Below, piece after piece: positions 17,673 through 25,419 of a stretch of 64,000 nucleotides of DNA. Made by a program: the position numbers and the translations under genes. The notes beneath the pieces are model-generated. The model saw only the letters and a program-made list of their open reading frames with translations, was not told the DNA's origin and searched no databases. Source of the stretch: Solobacterium sp. (GTDB lineage Bacteria > Bacillota_I > Bacilli_A > Erysipelotrichales > Erysipelotrichaceae). How positions within the stretch are numbered: position 1 is the stretch's first letter; each line of letters starts with the position of its first letter. The stretch is taken from assembly GCA_017404505.1 (NCBI GenBank), contig JAFRCE010000023.1:1-64000 (forward strand), given 5' to 3'.

Positions 17673-18548
17673 ATGAAAGACTATTTTGGCTATAATGGAA
17701 AAATCTGTGTGGTGACAGGTGCTTCAAGCGGTATGGGAAAGGCGGCAGCGGAAATGCTGGTGGATCTTGGTGCGAAGGTTTACGCACTTGATTTCAATGC
17801 CTGCCCGGTGGAAGGAATTGAAAAGTTCGTCAAGGTCAACCTGGGTGACAGGAACAGCATTGACGAATGCTTTAAGGAACTTCCGGAAAAAATCGACTGC
17901 TTCTTCGGGATCGCCGGTGTTTCCGGAATCAGGACGGATTTCAATACGACCGTCGCAATTGACCTGATTGCCAATACTTATATCACGGAAGAATATCTTG
18001 CCAAAAGAATGGGCAAAGGCGGTGCCATTGCTTATATCACTTCCACCGGCGGAATTCTCTGGGCTGAGGAAGGCAACAAGAAATACTATCTGCCCGTGAT
18101 TGAAGCGGAAGGTTGGGAAAAGAAGATGGCGGTTCTGGAAGCCATGAACCTCAATGCGCTTCCCGGCACGCTCGGCTATCTATTCGCCAAGTGCGCGATG
18201 AACTATTATGTCGCTTATCAACAGAGCAGAATGGTTGAGCAGGGCGTACGTGTCAACGGTCTTCTGCCGGGATCGACCAATACCGGAATGAAGGATGAGT
18301 TTCAGCTGGCTGCCGGCGGTGAAGACAAGCTTCTGGCCTCTGCCGGTCATGCCCACAGACTGGCTGTGCCGGAAGAGATGGGTGAGCCGGTCGTCTTCCT
18401 CAACAGCAATATGGCCAGATTCATCTCCGGCGAACTGCTGACAGTTGACTATGGCGCGGTCATTGAAGAACAGGCCGGTCTGGCCCAGGGTGCTACGGTA
18501 ACCTTTGATCAGATCATCCAGATGGTCAAGGCAAGAGCTGCACAGTAA
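17673..18548 (+). CDS. SDR oxidoreductase resembling 3-alpha-hydroxysteroid dehydrogenase/carbonyl reductase types
   Basis: The 291-residue SDR has TGASSGMG at residues 13-20, a Ser in AYITSTGGI, and a catalytic Y-x-x-x-K present as YLFAK near 170. A long insert before the active-site helix (WAEEGNKKYYLPVIEAEGW) and the short Asp-rich NAD pocket (ALDFNACPVEG) are seen in the 3-alpha-HSDH/CR group. The substrate is inferred only by resemblance. ATG 17673 has GGAGG upstream. It is divergent from a TetR gene. Confidence 0.7.
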   Translation: MKDYFGYNGKICVVTGASSGMGKAAAEMLVDLGAKVYALDFNACPVEGIEKFVKVNLGDRNSIDECFKELPEKIDCFFGIAGVSGIRTDFNTTVAIDLIANTYITEEYLAKRMGKGGAIAYITSTGGILWAEEGNKKYYLPVIEAEGWEKKMAVLEAMNLNALPGTLGYLFAKCAMNYYVAYQQSRMVEQGVRVNGLLPGSTNTGMKDEFQLAAGGEDKLLASAGHAHRLAVPEEMGEPVVFLNSNMARFISGELLTVDYGAVIEEQAGLAQGATVTFDQIIQMVKARAAQ

Positions 18549-18572
18549 GTTCAATAGCTGAGCAGGAAAAAC

Positions 18573-18600
18573 AAGAAGTGATTTTACGATCACTTCTTTA
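18573..18600 (+). terminator. Terminator of the SDR gene
   Basis: AAGAAGTGAT pairs perfectly with ATCACTTCTT around six bases; the T-run is short. Confidence 0.55.
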
Positions 18601-18613
18601 GATCTAACTCAAC

Positions 18614-18660
18614 AAAAAGGAGATCCCGTACACTAGTGAAAGTACAGAATCTCCTTTTTT
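18614..18660. terminator. Terminator in repeat copy A
   Basis: AAAAAGGAGAT pairs with ATCTCCTTTTT; T and A runs suit both strands. It is homologous to the terminator behind the intact tRNA-Leu at 34596. Confidence 0.75.
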
Positions 18661-18664
18661 ATAA

Positions 18665-18713
18665 TGCGGATAACAGGACTCGAACCTGCACGCGCGAGGC
18701 AACAGATCCTAAA
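18665..18713 (-). pseudogene. tRNA-Leu(UAG) 3' half, copy A
   Basis: The segment runs from anticodon loop TTTAGGA through TCTGT, a weak variable arm, a good T arm (TTCGAGT loop) and TATCCGC plus A. Its acceptor and anticodon strands are exact complements of the orphan 5' half at 34695-34733, and the joined halves give an 81-base tRNA-Leu. Confidence 0.75.
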
Positions 18714-18887
18714 ACTCCAGAATGCGTAAGATCAGTGCCTGAAATAATCTGTTGAATCATGAATGCCGATAACTGGTGATCTTATGAGATGTCACGCTCT
18801 GACACCGTGTAAGGCCTTTTTTGCTTCGACACATAAGATTATAACATGCCGGTGCTGTTTTGAACTTCTTTGATTAACCGGATATTA

Positions 18888-18916
18888 TTGACACGTGTAA
18901 CGTTACGGGTTACAAT
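18888..18916 (+). promoter_or_regulatory. higBA promoter and operator
   Basis: TTGACA, a 17-base spacer and TACAAT make a strong promoter. The perfect palindrome GTAACGTTAC (18897-18906) sits in the spacer and is a likely HigA or HigBA binding site. The -10 box ends six bases before ATG 18923. Confidence 0.75.
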
Positions 18917-18922
18917 ATATAC

Positions 18923-19201
18923 ATGATCAAATCATTCATACATAAAGGCCTTAAAGAGTTTTATGAAACAGGTTCAAAAAAGGGGATTCAACCTGGGCAT
19001 GCGCCTAAGCTTGCACGTATGCTGGATAGACTTGACGCAAGTACATCTCCACAGGATATGAATTTACCCGGATATAGACTACATCCATTAAAAGGGGACA
19101 AAAGAGAAATGTGGTCTGTAACAGTAAACGGAAACTGGAGGGTAACATTCTACTTTGAAGGCCAGGACGCATACCTTGTAGATTATCTTGATTACCATTA
19201 A
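18923..19201 (+). CDS. higB: HigB-type RelE-fold toxin
   Basis: The 92-residue protein has the HigB pattern: an early KGLKEFYETG, a middle RLDASTSPQDMNLPGYRLHPLKGD segment, and a core WSVTVNGNWRVTFYFEG ending in DYLDYH. HigB is a ribosome-dependent mRNA endonuclease of the ParE/RelE superfamily. The toxin gene comes before the antitoxin gene, as usual for HigBA. The ATG has no ribosome binding site and coincides with the expected transcription start. The module lies between repeat copies A and B. Confidence 0.88.
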   Translation: MIKSFIHKGLKEFYETGSKKGIQPGHAPKLARMLDRLDASTSPQDMNLPGYRLHPLKGDKREMWSVTVNGNWRVTFYFEGQDAYLVDYLDYH

Positions 19202-19216
19202 AGGAAGGTGAAATAT

Positions 19217-19510
19217 ATGATCAGAAGAAAACCGACACATCCGGGAACAGTGTTTCTTGAAGATGTGATGAAGCCACTGGGATTAACCGTAACAGATACT
19301 GCACGGATGCTTGGAGTGAGCAGAAAAGCATTGTCTGAGTTTGTTAATGGAAAAGCGGCATTGAGCCCGGAGATGGCTTTGAGAATCAGTAAAGCAACAA
19401 ATACATCTGCAGAAAGCTGGATGAATATGCAGCAGAAACTTACACTGTGGAATGCATACCAGCATGAGCCTGAAAATGTGACTGTTTTCCCGTTTGAAAC
19501 ATCATTCTGA
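19217..19510 (+). CDS. higA: HigA-type XRE-family antitoxin
   Basis: The 97-residue protein begins MIRRKPTHPGTVFLEDVMKP, the standard HigA start, and holds a helix-turn-helix (VTDTARMLGVSRKALSEFVNGKAALS) at about residues 28-53. ATG 19217 has AAGGAAGGTG upstream; the in-frame GTG 19208 is within that site. It should neutralise HigB and repress the operon through the palindrome at 18897. Confidence 0.88.
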   Translation: MIRRKPTHPGTVFLEDVMKPLGLTVTDTARMLGVSRKALSEFVNGKAALSPEMALRISKATNTSAESWMNMQQKLTLWNAYQHEPENVTVFPFETSF

Positions 19511-19534
19511 ACAGCCTGAGTTTTTCAAATAACT

Positions 19535-19588
19535 CAATGAAAATGAGATCCCGTTCTCCTTAACCAGAAGTCCGGAATCTCATTTTCT
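19535..19588. terminator. Terminator in repeat copy B
   Basis: AAAATGAGATCC pairs with GGAATCTCATTTT with small inner mismatches. The loop sequence closely matches that of the terminator behind tRNA-Leu(UAG) at 34535-34580. Confidence 0.7.
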
Positions 19589-19593
19589 TATGG

Positions 19594-19642
19594 TGCGGAT
19601 AACAGGACTCGAACCTGCACGCGCAAGGCAATAGATTCTAAA
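19594..19642 (-). pseudogene. tRNA-Leu 3' half, copy B
   Basis: It is equivalent to copy A but with loop TTTAGAA and stem strand TCTAT, which no longer matches the 5' half at 34.7 kb. It would not fold as a tRNA by itself. Confidence 0.7.
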
Positions 19643-19844
19643 ACTCCAGAATGCGTAAGAACAGTGCCTGAAATAATCTTTTGAATCATGAATGCCTGTA
19701 ACAACTGATCTTTCGTAATGTCATCAGCTGACACCGCGTAAGATCTATCTGGTTTTGGCACGTTAGATTATAACATGACTGCATTGTTTTTTGGCAATGT
19801 TCGATTTGCTTCTGGATTGCAGTGTGTATGCAGTGCAGCCTCAT

Positions 19845-21044
19845 TTAGTCTTTTCCATTCTCTCGATACTTTTGAGGGGTAAGCCCTTCGTATTTTTTGA
19901 AAATCTGGGTGAAATAGCTTTGCGAAGGGTAATTAAGGTAATTGGTGATCTGACTCAGCGTACTGTCAGTATGGCGAAGCAGATATCTGGCTTCCTGCAG
20001 TTTTTCGCGGTGGATATATTCGGTAATGCCCATACCCATTTCTGCTTTGAAACGTATGGACAGACTTCGTCCGCACAGACCGCAGTAATCGGAAAGGATA
20101 TCCAGACTGATGGGCTCATGGAGATGGACAGAGATATACCTGAGGCAGGCTTCAATGATTTTGGATGAAGCCGGCTTTCTGCGGACTTCCCGTACTTTTC
20201 CGCAGAAATCCATCAGCATTGTAAAAGTCAGGTTCTGCAGCAGCGGAATTTCCGTGAGCAGATCAGCACGCTGGCAATAAAGATCACTCAGACTGAAGGC
20301 AGTTTCCGGTTCAAGACCGCCGCGGATCGCTGCCCGTGAGCTCAGTACCGCCATGCAGATAAAGGCATATTTCTGCTGTCGCAGATCATTTGAAGACATA
20401 CGGCCGATATGGCCCTGAAAGGGAGAAAACAGGGCGCGTTCCAGCAATGCCCGGTTTCCTGATTCAACAGCGTCGCAGATCGCTGTTTCAAAATCCTGCG
20501 GAACGTGATAATCAGCGGTTTCACGCTGTTCAAAGATCTGCCGGTCCAGCATTGTCATACCCAGTTTCCGGCCGGTTACGGTATCGACGAACATAATACT
20601 GTCGGGACTGATCACATTTTCGAACAGTCTGCTCAGGATACAGATCAGATCTTTCAATTTTTCAAGAGAAACCAGCGGCTGCTGCAGAAGCTGGTCACAG
20701 AACTGCTGCAGAAAGACAGGCTGAATCGCCTCGCCGATTTTTTCCAGCAACTCCGAACGGGTATGTACATACGGGCTGACAATGCCGATCAGCACATAAT
20801 AACCGCCGTCCAGTTCTATCATGCCGAGAAGCAGTCCGGGATCAAAAAAACTGATCAGCGGATGGGATCGATCACGTCCATATACTTTGAAATCATGCAA
20901 TACGGCATCGGCGGCATTCTCTTTCAGCAGGCCACTTTCGGCAGGCGGGAAGGACTGCAGAAGGCCGCCTTCCGCGTCGATCAGAGACAGCGGAATACCT
21001 GTAATACTGTGCATGGTTTCCAGTAATGATATTGTTTTCAGCAT
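19845..21044 (-). CDS. AraC-family regulator of the glycoside operon
   Basis: The 399-residue protein has a sensor-like N-terminal 270 residues and an AraC double helix-turn-helix at about residues 295-395, with ISLDILSDYCGLCGRSLSIRFKAEMG and YPSQSYFTQIFKKYEGLTPQKYR. It is divergent from the GPH symporter operon, 136 bases away, and is the natural candidate activator. GAGGAG precedes the ATG. The ligand is not known. Confidence 0.87.
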   Translation of the reverse strand: MLKTISLLETMHSITGIPLSLIDAEGGLLQSFPPAESGLLKENAADAVLHDFKVYGRDRSHPLISFFDPGLLLGMIELDGGYYVLIGIVSPYVHTRSELLEKIGEAIQPVFLQQFCDQLLQQPLVSLEKLKDLICILSRLFENVISPDSIMFVDTVTGRKLGMTMLDRQIFEQRETADYHVPQDFETAICDAVESGNRALLERALFSPFQGHIGRMSSNDLRQQKYAFICMAVLSSRAAIRGGLEPETAFSLSDLYCQRADLLTEIPLLQNLTFTMLMDFCGKVREVRRKPASSKIIEACLRYISVHLHEPISLDILSDYCGLCGRSLSIRFKAEMGMGITEYIHREKLQEARYLLRHTDSTLSQITNYLNYPSQSYFTQIFKKYEGLTPQKYRENGKD

Positions 21045-21075
21045 ATTTTCTCCTCAACACCAGAATATCGTAAAT

Positions 21076-21116
21076 TTGACATAAGAATCAATAATTTTAT
21101 ATACCGAACGGTATAT
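21076..21116 (+). promoter_or_regulatory. Promoter and palindromic operator of the symporter/rhamnosidase operon
   Basis: TTGACA (21076-21081), an 18-base spacer and TATACC (21100-21105) precede the symporter gene. A perfect inverted repeat ATATACCG-AA-CGGTATAT (21099-21116) covers the -10 box, which fits a repressor rather than the AraC activator alone. Confidence 0.6.
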
Positions 21117-21180
21117 CACAAGTATATTGATGATGTGAAAAGGGAAGAAAGCCCTTACAGATTCATAAATGGAGGAAATT

Positions 21181-22584
21181 ATGGCAAAAAAAGAACTCGG
21201 TCTTGACAGCATGGGTATTCAGAAGACCATGCGTCTGAAGGACTATCTGGGAGATGGTATCGGCCAGCTTCCGCTGAACGTTATGTCCTGTCTGGTAGGA
21301 CAGCTCACGTATTTCTACACAGAGAAAGTCGGTCTTGCGGCAGGTGCCGTGGCAACAATGCTGCTGATCGCAAAGATTGCTGATGCTTTCTCAGACCTCA
21401 TCATGGGAAAGATCATGGATAAAGTGAATTCGCCGAAAGGTAAGTGCCGTCCCTGGTTCCTGTGGATGGCTGCCCCGACAGTTGCTATCATCGTCCTGAT
21501 CTTCACAGTACCGCATGCATCAAGCGGACTGCAGATGGCATATGTCCTGATCACAAACATTCTGATTTCCGCAGTGATTTATACAGCCATTGCCATCCCT
21601 TACGGCTCCATCATGGCTGTCCGTACAGAGAGTATGGAAGAACGCGGAAAGATGGGAATTGCACGTACAGTATTCGGCTACCTGATCGGTATGGTCATCG
21701 CAGTTCTTCTGATCCCGATCACAAACATGCTCGGTCCGAACGGTGTTGCTGACCAGGCTGCATGGATCAAAGTCGGTGTCATCTTCGCAATCCTTTCCGG
21801 TGCATCACTTCTGGTTCTTTACCGCACTTCCAAGGAAAACACTGAAATCCAGAAACTCCAGAACACTGAAAAGCAGGACAGCTTCTTTGAAGAACTGAAA
21901 CTCCTGTTCAAAAACAAGTACTGGGTCATCATGCTGATTGCCAACCTGTTCGTCAATATCTCCTATGGTCTGAGTTCCTCAGGCGGAACATACTATGCCA
22001 AGTATATCCTCGGCAACGACAACATTGTCGCCCTTCTCGGTGCAATCGGCCTGATCCCGACATTCCTCGGTTTCATCCTGGTCGGCCCCATGACAAAAAA
22101 ATTCGGCATGGCTAAGACCTGCATGATCGGAACAATCATCGGTGCAGTTGCCTGTGTCGTCCGTGTATTCACACCGTACAGCTTCTACTCCTGTGTCATC
22201 GGCGGTGCATTCCAGACATTTGCAACAATGCCGATCATGTGTGTCAGCGGTGCGCTGGTCAACAACTGTGTAGAATACAACGAATGGAAGTTCGGAAAGC
22301 GTCTTCTCGGTATGAGCAACTCCGCAAGTTCATTCGGTGCCAAGGTCGGATCCGGTATCGGCGGATCCCTGATCGGATGGCTCCTGGCTGCTGCAGGCTA
22401 CGTCGCAGGTGCAGCTGCACAGCCCGCTTCAATCAACACGGCAATCTTCGCATTCGCAATCTATATCCCGCTGGCTCTGTTCGTGATCCTGGCGATCCTG
22501 TTCTCCAAGTATGATCTTGAAGGCATCTACCCGAAGATCGTGGAAGAACTCCGTGTACGCAGAGCAGAAAAAGAAAACGCATAA
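21181..22584 (+). CDS. GPH-family (MFS) glycoside/pentoside/hexuronide:cation symporter
   Basis: The 467-residue protein has about twelve hydrophobic segments and the GPH/MelB-type features: an early DYLGDGIGQLPLNVMSC, the KIADAFSDLIMGKIMDK loop near residue 70, and EYNEWKFGKRLLGMSNSASSFGAKVGSGIGG near 365. It should import a sugar or small glycoside with a cation. ATG 21181 has GGAGG upstream. It heads the operon that carries the rhamnosidases and the GH3 enzyme, so a rhamnose-containing substrate is likely. Confidence 0.88.
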   Translation: MAKKELGLDSMGIQKTMRLKDYLGDGIGQLPLNVMSCLVGQLTYFYTEKVGLAAGAVATMLLIAKIADAFSDLIMGKIMDKVNSPKGKCRPWFLWMAAPTVAIIVLIFTVPHASSGLQMAYVLITNILISAVIYTAIAIPYGSIMAVRTESMEERGKMGIARTVFGYLIGMVIAVLLIPITNMLGPNGVADQAAWIKVGVIFAILSGASLLVLYRTSKENTEIQKLQNTEKQDSFFEELKLLFKNKYWVIMLIANLFVNISYGLSSSGGTYYAKYILGNDNIVALLGAIGLIPTFLGFILVGPMTKKFGMAKTCMIGTIIGAVACVVRVFTPYSFYSCVIGGAFQTFATMPIMCVSGALVNNCVEYNEWKFGKRLLGMSNSASSFGAKVGSGIGGSLIGWLLAAAGYVAGAAAQPASINTAIFAFAIYIPLALFVILAILFSKYDLEGIYPKIVEELRVRRAEKENA

Positions 22585-22596
22585 TAAAAATGAAGC

Positions 22597-22631
22597 AAGA
22601 CCCGTAAGAGCTTCTGACTCTGCGGGTCTTT
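22597..22631 (+). other. Intercistronic hairpin between symporter and rhamnosidase genes
   Basis: AAGACCCG pairs with CGGGTCTT around an 18-base loop. The following bases are TTCAGG, not a T-run, and the next ribosome binding site begins within ten bases. It may set mRNA stability or read-through. Confidence 0.5.
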
Positions 22632-22649
22632 CAGGAAGAGGAGAAAAAC

Positions 22650-25409
22650 ATGCTGAAACTGTATGATCTGACTATTGAATATAAAACAAACCCGCTCGGT
22701 ATCGACGAAGTGCAGCCCCGCTTCAGCTGGAAGCTTGAAAGCGATCAGAATAATACAATCCAGACAGCCTATCAGCTGACAGTATCCAACGGCGAAGTTA
22801 TGTGGGATACCGGTAAGGTTGAATCAGATCAGAGCATTCTGGTCGAATACATGGGAGCCCTTTTCGAGGCGAAAACTGAATACAAATGGGATGTTACCGT
22901 ATGGGATAATCACGGAGAGAGTGCAGAGGCTTCCGCAGAATTTGAAACAGGCCTGCTTAAAGGCAATGCATTTGAAGGCAAAGCAAACTGGATCACCCAT
23001 GGTTTTGCAAAAGAGGAAACAGCAAGTCCCGTCTTCACGAAGACATTCAATATAGCTAAGCCGGTTGTCAAAGCACGTCTTTATGCAACAGCACTTGGTG
23101 TATATGAAGCAGAGGTCAATGGTATAAAGGCTGACGATACATACTTCGCACCAGGCTGGACAAGCTATCACAAGCGTCTGCAGTATCAGACTTATGCCAT
23201 TGACCAGCTCCATGAAGGTAAAAACGAAATCCGCTTCACACTAGGCAAAGGCTGGTATTCCGGTGCACTGGGATTCACACCGACTCCGAACCATTACGGT
23301 GATACGACAGCTCTGCTGGCAATGCTGGCTGTGACATATGCAGACGGAACGGAAGAAGTGATCGCAACAGATGAAAGTTGGGATGTTTCCACCGGCGAAA
23401 TCCGCTTCTCGGAAATCTATGACGGGGAAATACAGGACTGGACTTTCGAGGGACAGAAGACAGGAGAAGCACAGTTGTTTGATTATGGATATGAAACACT
23501 GACTGCGCAGGAAAACGAACCTGTCCGCTGCATCTGCACACTTCCTGTCACCCGTGAATTTACTGCGCCTAACGGTGACCATCTCTTTGACTTCGCGCAG
23601 AACCTGACCGGCTGGGTTGAGGTCAGGATCCATGGCAGGTCAGGACAGAAGATCGTTCTGCGCCACGCTGAGAGCCTGGATGAAAACGGAAATTTCTACA
23701 CGGATAACCTGAGCTTTGCCAAAGCGACAGACACCTACATCCTGAACGGAGAAGAACAGACACTGCGGCCGCATTTCACATTCCACGGCTTCCGCTATGT
23801 ATGTCTGGAAGGTCTTGAAGAAGGACAGAACATTGAGCTGACCGCATGCCATCTCTCCAGTGATCTGAAGGAAGCCGGAAACTTTTACTGCTCGGATGAA
23901 CGTATCAACCGTCTGCAGCAGAACATCGTCTGGGGCCAGAGGGACAACTATCTCGATGTGCCGACAGACTGCCCGCAGAGAAGCGAGCGGCTGGGCTGGA
24001 CGGGAGACGCGACGGCCTTTACGCCGACGGCGGTATTCCATCAGAACATTATGCCGTTTATGCGCAAATGGCTGCGCGATCTCGCCGCGGATCAGGATCC
24101 CGCAACCGGTGCGCCTCAGGTAGTGCCGGACGTGCTTTCCGACGGCGCGACAGGCGGACAGAACGGCGCGGCTTACTGGGGCGACGTCACGACTGTCGTA
24201 CCATGGGCACTGTATGAAACATACGGCGACAAGCGAGTTCTTTCCGAACAGTATGAATCGATGAAGATCTGGACAGAATATGTCCGCCGTCAGTGTGCAG
24301 ACAGCGGGCTCTGGCAGGATGGCTTCCAGTATGCTGACTGGCTCGGGCTTGACGCTGAGATGAACGGTCTGGCTGAACCGCGCAAAGGCGCTACAGATGA
24401 TTATTTCGTCGCAAATGCCTGCTGGCTCTGGACGCTGCAGATTATGACAGATACCGCAAAAGTACTCGGCAATACGGAAGATGAGAATACTTACAGAAGC
24501 CTGCGTGAAAAAGTCCTCGCTGCTTTCCGCGATGAATACGTTACAAAAACAGGACGTCTTGTCAGCGAGACACAGACAGCCATGGTCCTGGCACTTCACT
24601 TCGGCCTGGTTGAAGATCAGTTCAGAAAAGCGGTCGCAGACCGGCTTGAAACAAACATCGCCGCACATAAGACACATCTGACAACAGGGTTCATCGGAAC
24701 ACCGTATCTGTGTCTGGCTCTGAGCGATAACGGCAAACATGACATTGCCGGAAAGCTTCTTCTGCAGGAAGAGAATCCGGGCTGGCTCTATGAAGTAAAA
24801 ATGGGAGCTACAACGATCTGGGAAAGATGGAACTCCATCATGCCCGACGGCAGTTTCAATCCCGTAAATATGAACAGCCTGAATCACTACGCATACGGAT
24901 CGATCGGTTACTGGATGTATACGCGCCTGTGCGGACTGCAGATGCTTGAGCCCGGCTATAAGAAGTTTGCGGTGAGACCTGCTTTCATTAAAGGCATTAC
25001 GCATGCGGAACTGAGTTATGAGAGTGTTTACGGAACGATCAGAACAGCATGGAGATGCGAGAACGGAAAGATCACAGTGGATCTGACAGTACCCGTCAAT
25101 ACGGCTGCCGAACTGACACTGCCGGAAAGGGAAGAAACAATCACGCTCGGCAGCGGTGTGTATCACTATGAATATGAGACGGAAACACGTCTGGAGCAGG
25201 ATCGCTATACGATGGAAACACTGCTGCGGGTCATGCTGGATCATCCGGCAGCGCAGCCGATCATCCGTCAGTATATGCCCCAGATGCTCGATAATCCCAT
25301 GATCGAGTATGTCAGGGAAGAACCGATCTCCACGCTGCTGACATATTCAGCAGAAGCAAAACCTTTATATGAAATGATCCTGAAAGCAATGAATGAGTCA
25401 GGAATTTAA
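22650..25409 (+). CDS. Alpha-L-rhamnosidase, GH78
   Basis: The 919-residue protein lacks a signal peptide, so it acts in the cytoplasm. It has the N-terminal beta-sandwich domains, the GH78 (alpha/alpha)6 barrel with the conserved acidic motif VPTDCPQRSERLGWTGDA near residue 437, and the later GATTIWERWNS and NSLNHYAYGSIGYWMY motifs. A C-terminal helical add-on of about 65 residues (METLLRVMLDHPAAQPI...) follows the C-domain and is similar in style to the tail of the adjacent GH3 protein. It should release terminal L-rhamnose from imported glycosides. Confidence 0.9.
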   Translation: MLKLYDLTIEYKTNPLGIDEVQPRFSWKLESDQNNTIQTAYQLTVSNGEVMWDTGKVESDQSILVEYMGALFEAKTEYKWDVTVWDNHGESAEASAEFETGLLKGNAFEGKANWITHGFAKEETASPVFTKTFNIAKPVVKARLYATALGVYEAEVNGIKADDTYFAPGWTSYHKRLQYQTYAIDQLHEGKNEIRFTLGKGWYSGALGFTPTPNHYGDTTALLAMLAVTYADGTEEVIATDESWDVSTGEIRFSEIYDGEIQDWTFEGQKTGEAQLFDYGYETLTAQENEPVRCICTLPVTREFTAPNGDHLFDFAQNLTGWVEVRIHGRSGQKIVLRHAESLDENGNFYTDNLSFAKATDTYILNGEEQTLRPHFTFHGFRYVCLEGLEEGQNIELTACHLSSDLKEAGNFYCSDERINRLQQNIVWGQRDNYLDVPTDCPQRSERLGWTGDATAFTPTAVFHQNIMPFMRKWLRDLAADQDPATGAPQVVPDVLSDGATGGQNGAAYWGDVTTVVPWALYETYGDKRVLSEQYESMKIWTEYVRRQCADSGLWQDGFQYADWLGLDAEMNGLAEPRKGATDDYFVANACWLWTLQIMTDTAKVLGNTEDENTYRSLREKVLAAFRDEYVTKTGRLVSETQTAMVLALHFGLVEDQFRKAVADRLETNIAAHKTHLTTGFIGTPYLCLALSDNGKHDIAGKLLLQEENPGWLYEVKMGATTIWERWNSIMPDGSFNPVNMNSLNHYAYGSIGYWMYTRLCGLQMLEPGYKKFAVRPAFIKGITHAELSYESVYGTIRTAWRCENGKITVDLTVPVNTAAELTLPEREETITLGSGVYHYEYETETRLEQDRYTMETLLRVMLDHPAAQPIIRQYMPQMLDNPMIEYVREEPISTLLTYSAEAKPLYEMILKAMNESGI

Positions 25410-25419
25410 GGAAATGATT

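Larger units (their letters stand above)
18606..18848 (-). repeat. Repeat copy A: promoter, tRNA-Leu 3' half and terminator
   Basis: This 243-base unit recurs at 19531-19778 and in worn form at 34296-34530. On the minus strand it begins with TGTTATAAT (an extended -10 box), contains a TGTCA-N5-TGACA hairpin, then at 18713-18665 the 3' half of a tRNA-Leu from the anticodon loop to the discriminator base, and ends in a rho-independent terminator. The order suggests a transcribed unit or the end of an integrated element. There is no protein-coding frame in it. Confidence 0.8.
19531..19778 (-). repeat. Repeat copy B: promoter, tRNA-Leu 3' half and terminator
   Basis: This is a second full-length copy of the unit at 18606-18848, in the same orientation, just behind higA. 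The extended -10 TGTTATAAT, the TGTCA/TGACA hairpin with a different loop, and the T arm with TATCCGCA are kept. The anticodon stem strand has decayed to TCTAT. The two copies together frame higBA. Confidence 0.8.

Noticed and set aside
18661..18848. A group I intron within tRNA-Leu in repeat copy A
   Set aside because: The 5' half of the tRNA is not present upstream within the unit and there are no group I core motifs.
23640..25244. Long 534-codon minus-strand frame opposite the first rhamnosidase
   Set aside because: It is a frame shadow of a clear GH78 gene; the translation is unlike any protein and has no start signals.
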